Shown: piece after piece, positions 1 through 8,958 of the stretch
Numbering within the stretch: position 1 is the stretch's first letter
How the letters are laid out: every line of letters starts with the position of its first letter
NCBI RefSeq assembly: GCF_000419585.1
Contig: NZ_ATTH01000001.1
Coordinates: 2,130,005 to 2,194,004 of the forward strand
Origin: Salisaeta longa DSM 21114
Lineage (GTDB): Bacteria; Bacteroidota; Rhodothermia; Rhodothermales; Salinibacteraceae
Reading direction: 5' to 3'
Length of the DNA stretch: 64,000 nt
Notes under the pieces: model-generated
The model's input: the letters and a program-made list of their open reading frames with translations, nothing else
Told to the model about the DNA's origin: nothing
The model's database searches: none
Translations under genes and position numbers: made by a program

Positions 1-9
1 GGCGTGGGC

Positions 10-1185
10 CTACGGGTAAAAGATACGAAACGGACCGGAGAGGGCGCGGCCGAGGCGCGAGCGCAGCTCGGCAAAGGCGTGCTGCCGCCCCACCAGGAGC
101 ACCGCGCCGCCGCGGTCGATGAGGCTTGCGCCGTAGATGCCATCCAGCGTGAGGTCTTCCACGGCGGCCACCAGCGCATTGGCCGCGGGGGGTGCGGCCT
201 GCCACCGGTCGCGCCGACTGGCGTGCTGCATGAGCAGGAGCGCCCCCACCATTTGTCCGTCGTCGCGGCGCAGGGCGGCCACCTGTTTCTGCACGCGATG
301 GTTTTCGGTCACCAGATATTGGACGAGCGGACGCTGCGCTTCCGTCACGCAGTTGAGCACCTCGTCGAGGGCCCGGTAGTCGATGTCGCGGTAGGTACGC
401 ACTTGCGGAAAGCCCCCGTCACGGATCCGCTGGAGGGCACGCTGCGCCGTCTCCTGACGGGCGCGCTCGGCCGACGCGGCAAGGGGCGGGCCCGTGTGCA
501 GATCCACCAGCACCCACATCATGCGGTCGCGCAGCGGCGTGGGCACCGGGAGGTACTCGTTGGTGGCCGTGTCTACGAGGGTAAACGGGCGGGCCGCGGC
601 GTGCGCCGCCCACAGCGGCGCGGTGCTGTACGGACGCGCGGTCGCTTCGGCAATGCAGTCTGCAGCGGCCGCCAGCCCGTCGGGCGTCAGCGGCGCGTCG
701 GCGAGCGCCTCATGCAACGCCATGGCCAGCGCCGCCCAGTAGGCATCGGGGCAGCACCCCGGCACCGCACTGGCCACGGCGATGCGGTGCGGCTGATCGG
801 TGTAGCGGGCGGCGAGGGCGCGGGTGAGCCGGTGCCAGCGCGGGTCCCCCGAGGCGTGCGGTGCGGTGTCGTTTGCAAATGCGACCTCGGTGTCACCGTC
901 TGCCGGCGCCACGGCTACGCTCAGGTGCTGGTGCATGGGCAGGAGCAGGGCGAACCCGTCGGTGTAGTGGGCGTGGGTGGCCTGGATGCCCAGCGCGCCC
1001 GGTGCCGTGCCCGTACGCCCCGCCGCGGGCCACGCGCCGAAGGCGTCGGTCCACAGCGCGTGCGCACGGTCTTGCGTCGTCGTGGGATCGGCCGCGGCCC
1101 GCGCGTCGAGAGTGGGCGGCAACGCCTCGGAGGCCGTATCGGGATTGCCCGAAGGGGGACACACAGTCGCGGGGGTGGGCTGCAC
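10..1185 (-). CDS. Galactokinase-like GHMP-fold protein with degenerate active site
   Basis: The 391-residue protein follows the galactokinase layout along its length. It has a galactokinase-signature-like stretch near residues 66-80 (THAHYTDGFALLLP), a second GHMP position near 138-152 (VASAVPGCCPDAYWAA), the LPVPTPLRD...LVDLHTGPPLAASAERARQE block at 212-245, the LVTENHRVQKQVAALR block at 291-306, and a final GASLIDRGGAVLLV at 352-365. In active galactokinases the first reads GEHTDYNDGF, the second carries GLSSSA, and the third GARMTGGGFGG. All three are altered here: the signature Glu and Asp are Thr and His, and the glycine/serine phosphate loop and glycine-rich third motif are lost. Length is normal for the family, so this is not a truncation. 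The start is GTG. A catalytically dead or changed-function paralogue is inferred; the family assignment is by eye. Confidence 0.66.
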   Translation of the reverse strand: MQPTPATVCPPSGNPDTASEALPPTLDARAAADPTTTQDRAHALWTDAFGAWPAAGRTGTAPGALGIQATHAHYTDGFALLLPMHQHLSVAVAPADGDTEVAFANDTAPHASGDPRWHRLTRALAARYTDQPHRIAVASAVPGCCPDAYWAALAMALHEALADAPLTPDGLAAAADCIAEATARPYSTAPLWAAHAAARPFTLVDTATNEYLPVPTPLRDRMMWVLVDLHTGPPLAASAERARQETAQRALQRIRDGGFPQVRTYRDIDYRALDEVLNCVTEAQRPLVQYLVTENHRVQKQVAALRRDDGQMVGALLLMQHASRRDRWQAAPPAANALVAAVEDLTLDGIYGASLIDRGGAVLLVGRQHAFAELRSRLGRALSGPFRIFYP

Positions 1186-1299
1186 GAAACAAACGGATGC
1201 GGACTAGACAGGGTAGGATGCGCGCGGGCCACTTGCAACACGCACGCCCCGCGCCACCACCCGCCGTAACGACACGTTCACCAACGGGCCGGCGCAGAT

Positions 1300-2560
1300 G
1301 CAGGAACGCTACGTTGATGATTCAGATGGTCGTTCGGGTTTGTTCGCCCATCTGCACGCTCCACGCACAACGAAGCAATCCCCTCCTTGTCATCACGAGG
1401 ACCGAACAGCGTGAGGGACGTGGGGGCCGAAGGTCATATCTACGATGGGGCCGAAGGTCATGCCACTGGTGCGATCTCCATGTACAGAGGTAAATGCCTC
1501 ATTGCGGAGATTGCCACGTCGCTCCGCTCCTCGCAATGACAAGAGGGGTACAATGCAGAAACGATACGTGAATGGTTCAGATGGCTGTTCCGATGAATTC
1601 GACCAACTGCACGCCCAACGCACAAAAAAGCAGTACACTCCTTGTCATCGCGAGGAGTGAGCGCATGCGAGCGACGCGGGGGCCGAAGGTCATATCTACG
1701 ATGGGGCCGAAGGTCATGCCACTGGTGCGATCTCCATGTACGAGCAAGAACGCTCGGTTGCGGAGATTGCCACGCACCACAGGCATGACCTCACGGCCCT
1801 CGCCTTCGCCTCCTCGTAATGACACGAATGGTAGGATGAAGAGTCACGCGTCAATGGTTCAGGTGGTCGTTCAGACCAGTTTGCGCAACTGCACGCCCAA
1901 CACATCGACAACTACAAACCCCAGCTTGTCATTGCGAGGAATGAGCGTATGCGAATGACGCGTGGGCCGAAGGTCATATCTACGATGGGGCCGAAGGTCA
2001 TGCCACTGGTGCGATCTCCATGTACGAGCAAGAACGCTCGGTTGCGGAGATTGCCACGTCGCCTTCGGCTCCTCGCAATGACAAGAGGGGTAAAATGCAG
2101 AAACGATTCGTTAATGGTTCAGATGGCTGTTCGGGTCGGGGTGCCCTACTGCACGCCCAACATGCCAAAACAGCAACCCCCATCTTGTCATCGCGAGGAC
2201 TGAACGAAGTGAAGGACGCGGCGATCTCCCTGTACGGGCAGAAACGCTTTGTTGCGGAGATTGCCTCTCCAGGATGCCCCATCCATTTGCATTAGACGGC
2301 AGGTTTTTGCTCCCCTGCGGAGATTGCCACGCACCACATGCATGACCTCACGGCCCTCGCCTTCGGCTCCTCGCAATGACAACAGGGTGAAATGAGGGAG
2401 CGATACGTCGATGGTTCAGATGGCTGTTCGGGTCGGGGTGCCCTACTGCACGCCCAACATGCCAAAACAGCAAACCCCATCTTGTCATCGCGAGGCGCGA
2501 ACGAACGTGAGCAACGTGGCGATCTCCCTGTATAGAGGTAGCGAGCCGCATCGTCGCCAC
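1300..2560. repeat. Composite repeat cluster 1 (modules A, B, C, D)
   Basis: The space between two divergent genes (the galactokinase-like gene and the SCP2-like gene) is filled with plus-oriented repeats. Module A (core ATGGTTCAGATGG ... CTGCACGCCCAAC) occurs near 1311-1385, 1565-1640, 1846-1920, 2103-2183 and 2401-2482. Between the copies lie interrupted palindromes B, with a left arm beginning TTGTCATCGCGAGGA and ending GGCGATCTCC, and a right arm running GGAGATTGCC to CTCGCAATGACAA. Module C, tandem GGGCCGAAGGTCAT units, sits in the left arm at about 1429-1486, 1681-1735 and 1965-2020. A segment of about 95 bp from the C unit through the B loop is repeated at 1681 and 1965. An extra insert with duplicated GCGGAGATTGCC ends lies at about 2253-2328. 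Short open frames here change frame from copy to copy and look non-coding. The flanks 1186-1299 and 2561-2651 show nothing recognisable. Confidence 0.9.
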
Positions 2561-2651
2561 AGCACCAAAAAATTCGTGACAGGGAACGGCCGCCCGCTGC
2601 CATCGGTGCGTATGTTATCATCCATCGTTCACGCATCCGCCCCCTCTGCCC

Positions 2652-3092
2652 ATGGCCGACACGCCCCGCTACTGGTCGCCCGCCTTCATCGAGCGCTTCG
2701 TGGAAGCGATCAACACCGACGATGCCTTCCAGCGCACCGCCGGCTCGTTCTCCGACACCATCATCCTGCGGTGCTTTGGCACGCCCTACGGCACCGACGT
2801 GGAGGCCGCGTACACCTTCGACGACGGCCGCATCGTAGACGTCGACGTATGGATTGACGACGCGCCCTCTGACGAGATGCGCAACGACCCCTTCGATTCC
2901 GGTACCGCGATGGCTCGGGCCTCGGCGTCGTACGACACCTGGGTGAAAATGGACTCCGGCGAGATGGGCGCCATGCAGGCCCTCACCGACCCCGACTACC
3001 ACATCGACGGTCCGAAGCTGCGTATCATGGCCAACATGGGCGTCTTTCAGGGCATGAACAAGGTGGCCGCGGCGGTGGACAAAACATACTAA
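2652..3092 (+). CDS. SCP2 sterol-carrier-like domain protein
   Basis: This 146-residue soluble protein resembles small stand-alone SCP2-type (sterol carrier) proteins. It has an N-terminal helical part with a WSPAFIERFVEAIN segment, a central beta segment (EAAYTFDDGRIVDVDVW), and the late KLRIMANMGVFQGMNKVAAAV stretch, where SCP2 domains close their hydrophobic cavity. No signal peptide is present, so it should be cytoplasmic. Binding of a lipid-like ligand is what the family does; no substrate can be named. The start ATG follows a repeat-rich upstream region. Its stop overlaps by four bases with the stop of the convergent DUF427 gene. The role is unknown. Confidence 0.6.
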   Translation: MADTPRYWSPAFIERFVEAINTDDAFQRTAGSFSDTIILRCFGTPYGTDVEAAYTFDDGRIVDVDVWIDDAPSDEMRNDPFDSGTAMARASASYDTWVKMDSGEMGAMQALTDPDYHIDGPKLRIMANMGVFQGMNKVAAAVDKTY

Positions 3093-3388
3093 GCGGCGTC
3101 CGGGGTGCCCTCCTTCACTTCAACGCCGTTCCAGAAGGCGACGTGGTCTTTGATTTCTGCGGCGGCCGCTTTGGGCTCGGGGTAGTACCACGCCGCGTTT
3201 TCATTGCGCGCGCCGTCGACCACCACATCGTAGTAGTGCGCTTCGCCCTTCCACGGGCACGTGGTGCGGTGGTCGCTGGGCGCAAGGCAGGTCTCGCGGA
3301 CGGCGTCGGGCGGGAAGTAGGCGTTGCCTTCCACCGCGACCGTGGCGTCGCTCTCCGCAATGACGGTGTCGTTCCAGATGGCGTACAT
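3089..3388 (-). CDS. DUF427 domain protein
   Basis: A 99-residue protein that is essentially one DUF427 domain. The family features visible are WNDTVIAES near the N-terminus, GNAYFPPDAV (20s-30s), the TTCPWKGEAHYYDV core, and NAAWYYPEPKAAAAEIKDHVAFW toward the end. DUF427 proteins are small beta-rich cytoplasmic proteins with no agreed reaction. It is convergent with the SCP2-like gene, sharing four bases at their 3' ends, so the two are not co-transcribed. Upstream (higher coordinates) begins repeat cluster 2. Confidence 0.85.
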   Translation of the reverse strand: MYAIWNDTVIAESDATVAVEGNAYFPPDAVRETCLAPSDHRTTCPWKGEAHYYDVVVDGARNENAAWYYPEPKAAAAEIKDHVAFWNGVEVKEGTPDAA

Positions 3389-3479
3389 GGCGTTCGGGAG
3401 CTTATTGACGGGGCATCGGATGAGTAGTGTACGGCCTGCACCCGCCGATCGCTAGCGTGTGCGCTGGGGTTTTACAACT

Positions 3480-4560
3480 TCGTTCGACGGACGCGCGGCC
3501 CGCGCCTTCGGCTCCTCGCAATGACAACAGTGGGGAAGTGCAGAAAGGATTCGTTAATGGTTCAGATGGTCGTTCAGGCCAGTTTGCGCAACTGCACGCC
3601 CAACACATCGACAACTACACCCCCCAGCTTGTCATTGCGAGGAATGAGCGTATGCGAATGACGCGGGGGCCGAAGGTCATATCTACGATGGGGCCGAAGG
3701 TCATGCCACTGGTGCAATCTCCATGTACGAGCAAGAACGCTCGGTTGCGGAGATTGCCCCTCCAGGATGACCTAAAGGCCTCACCACAGGCATGACCTAA
3801 AGGCCCCCGCGCTCACTGCGTTCGCTCGCAATGACAACATTGGTTGATGGCAAGAACGATGCGTTGATGGTTCAGATGATCGTTCGGGCCCGGGTTGCTC
3901 TACTGCACGCTCAACGTACGAAAAAGCAATCCTCTCCTTGTCATCGCGAGGAATGAACGAAGTGAAGGACGTGGCGATCTCCATGTGCGAGCAGAAACGC
4001 TCGGTTGCGGAGATTGCCTCTCCAGGATGACCTAGCAGCCCCCACGCTCCCGTTGGTCGCTCGCAATGACAAGGGAAGTGGAATTGAAAGACGCGGCGTT
4101 AATGGTTCAGAAGATCAATCACACCCAAATGAGCAACCGCACGCCCAACACGCCAAAACAGCAAAAATTAATGTGTCATCGCGAGGAGTGAGCGTATGCG
4201 AGCGACGCGGAGGCCGAAGGTCATATCTATGATGCGATCTCCATGTACGAAAGGAGTCGCCCCATTGCGGAGATTGCCCCTCCAGGATGACCTAAAGGCC
4301 TCACCACAGGCATGACCTAAAGGCCCCCGCGCTCACTGCGTTCGCTCGCAATGACAACATTGGTTGATGGCAAGAACGATGCGTTGATGGTTCAGATGAT
4401 CGTTCAGGCCCGGGTTGCCCTACTGCACGCTCAACGTACGAAAAAGCAATCCTCTCCTTGTCATCGCGAGGAATGAGCGCAAGCGAATGACGTGGCGATC
4501 TCCATGTACGGGTAAAAACGCTCGGTTGCGGAGATTGCCACACACAACAACGCAATCCCC
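3480..4560. repeat. Composite repeat cluster 2, with a 212-bp internal duplication
   Basis: Plus-oriented module A copies lie near 3545-3627, 3857-3935, 4091-4170 (diverged) and 4381-4455, again alternating with B palindromes. Module C is present at about 3668-3723 and in part at 4211-4236. Module D (CACCACAGGCATGACCTAAAGG) occurs at about 3783 and 4303. Positions 3745-3956 and 4265-4476 are the same sequence with two differences seen by eye, a direct duplication with a 520-bp period. The block separates the DUF427 gene from the end of the T9SS cargo gene, both on the minus strand. No gene is seen in it, nor in the 4561-4663 flank. Confidence 0.9.
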
Positions 4561-4663
4561 CGACCGGCCACTCGGGCCCGCCGGGGGATCGGTGCTTCGA
4601 TGCGATGAGAATACACGTGGCGGCGCTGGGGCGCTGCCGCGGCTGCGGCTACTGCACGGGGAG

Positions 4664-7600
4664 CTACTGCACCACCGTCAGGCGCTGCGTGGTGGCCACG
4701 CCGTTGCCCGTCATCCGCAGCAGGTACAGCCCGCTGGCCAGCCCGCCGGTTTCCACCTGCACACGCTGCGTCTGCTCCGCGGGCGGCGTGCCGCGGTACA
4801 CCGTGCGCACCTTCTGCCCCAGCGTGTTGTAGAGCGTCAAGGTCACCTCGCCCTTCTGCTTCACCGCAAACTCCACGGTGGCCTGCCGGCGCACCGGGTT
4901 CGGGTAGGCCGTGAGCGTAAACGCCCCGCGCAGCCCAATCTGTACCGTCACCGGGTCGGAGAACGACGCCGTGCCGTCGGTGTCCACCTGCCGGAGGCGG
5001 AAGGTGTGCGTGCCGGCGGTGAGCGCCTCGGTGCGGAAGCGGTAGGTCTGCGGCGCTGTGGTCGTGCCGGCGCCTTCCACGAAGGCCACCTGCTCGAAGG
5101 TGCCGCTCGGCGTCTTGCGCTGCACGGCAAAGCCGGCGTTGTTCGTCTCGCTAGCCGTCTGCCACGACAGCACCGCCTCCTGACCGTCTGCTTCGGCCGT
5201 GAAGCTGCTGAGCTCCACGGGGAGCGGGCCGGCGGTGGGGTCAATGGTGAGGACGAAACGCGTTTTCGGGCCAGAGCCGTCTTTCGCCACCGGGTGCTTG
5301 ACAACAGTGGGCGTGGGCGGTGGTGTGGCAACTGTAGGCCCGGCCCCGTCGACAATCACCGATGATGGACTACATACGCTGGACGGAGTGGACGACGTGA
5401 GCGTAAACTCATATTCAGGCTGGGCGCGGAGATCAATCGTTTCGCCCGTCTTCGTGTCCTTCAAAAATACGCCCCACGTGTCAGGAATGTCGAGGCGTCC
5501 GTCCCACGCGATGCGTGCGGTGCCGCTATATGGCTGATTTCCATCACATCCGCGCAGTGTCGGTGCAACGGGAATATCAACCCCGTCTTGTAGGTCGTAG
5601 GGCAGATTGTTGATCGCCAGGGCGGTTCCGTTGTCGAGCACGCTGTGCAGCTGCATGAGCCCCTCCTGTGCGTTGGCAGGAGGCTCCAGCTGATAAGCAT
5701 CCAAGCGATCCCATCCCTTCTGACCAGTAGGTTGAAAGCTCGCCCGCGTACTCGCCTCTAGGCCGTCCATTGTCATCTCAAGCCGAACCAGACGGTACCG
5801 CTTTGCTTCCCTCGACTTGGGCAGAAAGGTATCACCCAAGGTCGAATCAACCGAAGGAAATTGATCCGTAGCGATGTCGATCGTTAACCCTGGCCCCGTT
5901 CCATTTGCCTTCACAAAGAAGCTCTGGAAGGGAGCAATGAGCCCCTCGTCGTCGAAGGTCTCGGCTGTTCCATCATTGTCGGGTCCTCCATTGTAGGTCG
6001 CATACGCACCGTCGGCTGCGTCATACACATAGATAACTCCATCAAGATTTGTCGTGGTCAGCGCGTCCCAATCAATGATGTTAGCATACGGATTGGCAAA
6101 CAGATTCCACCCGTCCTCGGTATCTGCAGCACTGGTGTTCGTAAACGTACCATTGATGGTTGTGCTTGACTCGAAGCTGGGCGTGCCTGTGGCATCTAGC
6201 ACCTTGGGGAAGCCGTCATTGGTGCCATCGTTGTTGTCATCAGCGAACGTGTAAATCAACGTTCCTTTGGAGGGGTCAGCCGTTGACGCCATATCCCCAA
6301 AGACCGTCCAGCCATTGTCTTGCGAGCCACCAGTCGTCTCATCGTAGTAAAACAGGCTTGAATTCGAAAACGAGGCCGATGGGACATCAGAGTTTGCTGG
6401 GCCTTGCACCCAGAGATCGTTGTAGCCGGCCTTCTGTTCTTCAAAAACGCCCTCGTACGTGTCACCCAAAAGCGGCGTCACAAAAATCCAACTCTCCGCC
6501 CCACGCAGCGCGCGATTCATTCGAAGGGCATCGTCCGTAATAGAGATGTTGTCCAACAGCGTATCGCCGTCACTGCCATCTGTAGAGTTATAGATAACCC
6601 GTGCCCCCGACAGGAGAGTTAGTGCACTGTTCGTCTGTAGACGCCCACGAGACAATATCAACTCGCGCGTGACATCCAAGTCAGAGCCAGCTTCTACTGT
6701 CACGTCCGGGGGGGTAAGCCCCTGGTCCCGCTGATTATTGATCTCTATACTCTCGACGTTAAAGCCTGTGGTAGAACTTATGGTTTGTGTACCTCCACCG
6801 TTGAACAAGATGGTCTCGTCGGTATTGCTCTTAAAAGTAAACGTTCCCCCATCATTTGTAAAGTCGCCTGTCACCTCTAGACGGCGCCCAAGATCAAGTG
6901 TTGATCCCCCGTTGATGGTTAAGTTGTTTACCAACAATGCAGAAGATACCTGAGGGAAATTTACTGTTGTTGCATTTCCTCCAGCATCATCAGTCACGGT
7001 AAGGTTTCCGAGGTTAAGATCAGAACCTGTAGCTCCACCGACACTTTGTGTTGCGCCACTGCTAAATGTAATTCCCCCTGTTGCAGCACCACTACTATTG
7101 AGGGGATCTAGCGTACCATCAAACTGGGCATCACCATTGAGGGTCAGAATGCCCCCGCTGATATCGAGTGTTCCAGTCGACCCAACAAGCAGATCTCCAT
7201 TTATCTCAAACGTATCTTCAAGCAGAACTGTACCATCAATGACATCAACGTTCGAAAACACAACCCCCTTAACGGTAATATTTGTACTGGAAGGGTTAAA
7301 CTTAACCTTATTTGCGAAAAATGAATTAGTGGTTTTCACTTCAAAAGAGTTACCAGTAAAGGTAACATCGGAGCCCTCTGTAGTCCCACTCCCGTATTGA
7401 CCGTCAGGAAGGACTGTTAGATTTCCTTCAATAATAATTGAGCTATTATTGGTAATCGTGAGGGTGTCGTCAGGGTCAACCTCAGCAGGATCTTTCTCAT
7501 CACCTGTAGACCCGTCATTACCTATAATTACGTTATAGAAAGGATTGTTCGCCGTAAAGTCTCCATCTAGAGATTGAGCACTCCCCAGAGAATTTCCTAT

Positions 7601-8212
7601 AAACTTTACTGTACCATCGGCAGAAGTAAAACTTCCATTATTCGTAAAGTTCGCACCAATCTTTATAACGCCAGTGTTGCCTGACTCCAGTGATCCTCCA
7701 GAATTTATAGCAATAGAAGATTGGACGGTTAACGTTTTAGATTTTACCTTTAGATCTCCACTTATTGTTAAATTTCTGGTTACCCTTAAATTGCCACCAC
7801 CATCGAAGCTATCAAACATATCAATGGTACCACCGAGCGTGAGATCGCCATTGACCACCAAACTGTCTTGATAAACTCCAATTAAGTCATTGGTGGGGTC
7901 ACTATCTGTATTTTCTATTGTAAGATCGTCAATGCTAAAAGATGAATTCAGTATTTGCAACCCATCTCCCTCTTTTATCTTAACAGATTCACCAGGGTCG
8001 TTAGGAATGCCATCGGCTGTCACCTCAGGCCCAGTAACATCCCAGCAATCTGCATCTCCAAAGGTTCCATCGCATGCAGAGTCTCCAGCATTGCTCGTAT
8101 AGTCTTGAGCAGCCAATGGCGATATGCCAAAGGTCAAGAGCAGCACGAAAAACAAGGCCGCCTTGCCTAGAAATGAATCGCTTATGTATCTCATTGTAGT
8201 AGCGTTTTTCAT
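4664..8212 (-). CDS. Large secreted beta-rich protein with type IX secretion sorting domain
   Basis: The 1182-residue protein starts with a signal peptide (hydrophobic AALFFVLLLTFGISPLAAQ, residues about 18-36). Roughly residues 60-600 are short, Gly/Asp/Thr/Asn-rich beta repeats of the SLVVNGDLTLGGTIDM kind, typical of parallel beta-helix or adhesin-like surface proteins. A Ser/Thr-rich middle follows. Near 1000-1090 is a fibronectin-like segment (ELSSFTAEADGQEAVLSWQT). The last 80 residues form a type A T9SS domain with YPNPV, LYNTLGQKV and GLASGLYLLRM. It should therefore cross the outer membrane by the T9SS and be anchored or released there. The DNA of the repeat part (about 5560-8200) is clearly richer in A+T than its neighbours. 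Substrate or binding partner cannot be told. Confidence 0.85.
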   Translation of the reverse strand: MKNATTMRYISDSFLGKAALFFVLLLTFGISPLAAQDYTSNAGDSACDGTFGDADCWDVTGPEVTADGIPNDPGESVKIKEGDGLQILNSSFSIDDLTIENTDSDPTNDLIGVYQDSLVVNGDLTLGGTIDMFDSFDGGGNLRVTRNLTISGDLKVKSKTLTVQSSIAINSGGSLESGNTGVIKIGANFTNNGSFTSADGTVKFIGNSLGSAQSLDGDFTANNPFYNVIIGNDGSTGDEKDPAEVDPDDTLTITNNSSIIIEGNLTVLPDGQYGSGTTEGSDVTFTGNSFEVKTTNSFFANKVKFNPSSTNITVKGVVFSNVDVIDGTVLLEDTFEINGDLLVGSTGTLDISGGILTLNGDAQFDGTLDPLNSSGAATGGITFSSGATQSVGGATGSDLNLGNLTVTDDAGGNATTVNFPQVSSALLVNNLTINGGSTLDLGRRLEVTGDFTNDGGTFTFKSNTDETILFNGGGTQTISSTTGFNVESIEINNQRDQGLTPPDVTVEAGSDLDVTRELILSRGRLQTNSALTLLSGARVIYNSTDGSDGDTLLDNISITDDALRMNRALRGAESWIFVTPLLGDTYEGVFEEQKAGYNDLWVQGPANSDVPSASFSNSSLFYYDETTGGSQDNGWTVFGDMASTADPSKGTLIYTFADDNNDGTNDGFPKVLDATGTPSFESSTTINGTFTNTSAADTEDGWNLFANPYANIIDWDALTTTNLDGVIYVYDAADGAYATYNGGPDNDGTAETFDDEGLIAPFQSFFVKANGTGPGLTIDIATDQFPSVDSTLGDTFLPKSREAKRYRLVRLEMTMDGLEASTRASFQPTGQKGWDRLDAYQLEPPANAQEGLMQLHSVLDNGTALAINNLPYDLQDGVDIPVAPTLRGCDGNQPYSGTARIAWDGRLDIPDTWGVFLKDTKTGETIDLRAQPEYEFTLTSSTPSSVCSPSSVIVDGAGPTVATPPPTPTVVKHPVAKDGSGPKTRFVLTIDPTAGPLPVELSSFTAEADGQEAVLSWQTASETNNAGFAVQRKTPSGTFEQVAFVEGAGTTTAPQTYRFRTEALTAGTHTFRLRQVDTDGTASFSDPVTVQIGLRGAFTLTAYPNPVRRQATVEFAVKQKGEVTLTLYNTLGQKVRTVYRGTPPAEQTQRVQVETGGLASGLYLLRMTGNGVATTQRLTVVQ

Positions 8213-8256
8213 AGGTCCCGGAATTCGTCTATGTACAATTGGGCACGATATGGTCT

Positions 8257-8637
8257 TTACAACGAGGTCTCGCCTTCAGTATTACGCAAACGCCGCGCGG
8301 CATATGCTGCACCAGCCGCAGCCAACCACGCAATTCCGCCGTCCACGGGCACCTGGCTAGGACCGCCCCCGCCACCCGGCAGCGTAGGCGCATTAGGCGT
8401 GGCCCCACCACCAATAGGCCCACCCAAGTGGCTCCCCGCGGCGCCCGCTCGCTGATCAGGCGTTGCGCCTAGGGTCGGGCGTTGCGGCTGCGCCCACTCT
8501 GGAATCTCTTGTGCCGCCGGCCCCGGCGCGTGGGTCGCCTGCGCGTGTGCATGCGAAGGGCCGAGGAGCCATACGGCCAACACCAGTGCACACAGGTGCG
8601 CGGGCCATCCAGTCGATCGGTACGTAGCTGAGCACAT
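8257..8637 (-). CDS. Small secreted protein with PID-CTERM-like sorting tail
   Basis: This 126-residue protein has an N-terminal signal peptide (LCALVLAVWLLGPSHAHAQ), a Pro/Gly/Ala-rich low-complexity middle with GGGGG, and a C-terminal tail PVDGGIAWLAAAGAAYAARR followed by basic residues. The tail closely matches the PIDGG...LLAAGxxYGxKK pattern of the PID-CTERM putative sorting signal in Bacteroidota. There, a short hydrophobic segment is followed by a basic tip and is thought to be processed at the envelope. The mature part has no recognisable domain. It lies 44 bp upstream of, and in the same orientation as, the T9SS cargo gene, so the two may be co-expressed. Confidence 0.6.
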   Translation of the reverse strand: MCSATYRSTGWPAHLCALVLAVWLLGPSHAHAQATHAPGPAAQEIPEWAQPQRPTLGATPDQRAGAAGSHLGGPIGGGATPNAPTLPGGGGGPSQVPVDGGIAWLAAAGAAYAARRLRNTEGETSL

Positions 8638-8958
8638 AGATTCTGTTATGTCGTGGAATGGTGTACAATATCACAGCGCAATGAACATGCCGGTTCATTG
8701 GTCCACCGGCGCGCGGCCTCCAGCATGTGGGAACCGCCGCGCCGAATCATCGCTGTGGGTCCTCCCTCAATTCTTTGGCTACACAATTTGCAGGCCATTA
8801 GGGTAAGTATCAAGTCCCGTGCGTTAATTCTTTGCGTCTTGCCTGCTCCAGCGGCGCTTTTCACATTTTGATCGGCTTTCCTCACAGGGGCGTTGCGGTT
8901 GCGCGCGCCGGTGCCGATCTTAGCGTGTTGTCCCTTTTGCGTAAGCCACCCTCTGCTC
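8638..8958. other. Divergent intergenic region before accA
   Basis: About 320 bp between the minus-strand PID-CTERM-like gene and accA. It must hold both 5' regions. I see no convincing promoter pair, no RNA gene and no repeat-family copy; short open frames on both strands lack protein-like composition. Confidence 0.5.

Noticed and set aside
4..1269. Long plus-strand open frame of 421 codons opposite the galactokinase-like gene
   Set aside because: Arg/Gly/Val-rich composition typical of an antisense frame in high-GC DNA; the minus strand has a recognisable family.
1300..2560. Module A as a tRNA-derived element
   Set aside because: GGTTCAAATGG in some copies recalls a T-loop, but no cloverleaf can be built.
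1300..4560. CRISPR array
   Set aside because: Repeats are long, imperfect and nested, with spacers that are themselves repeated; no cas genes.
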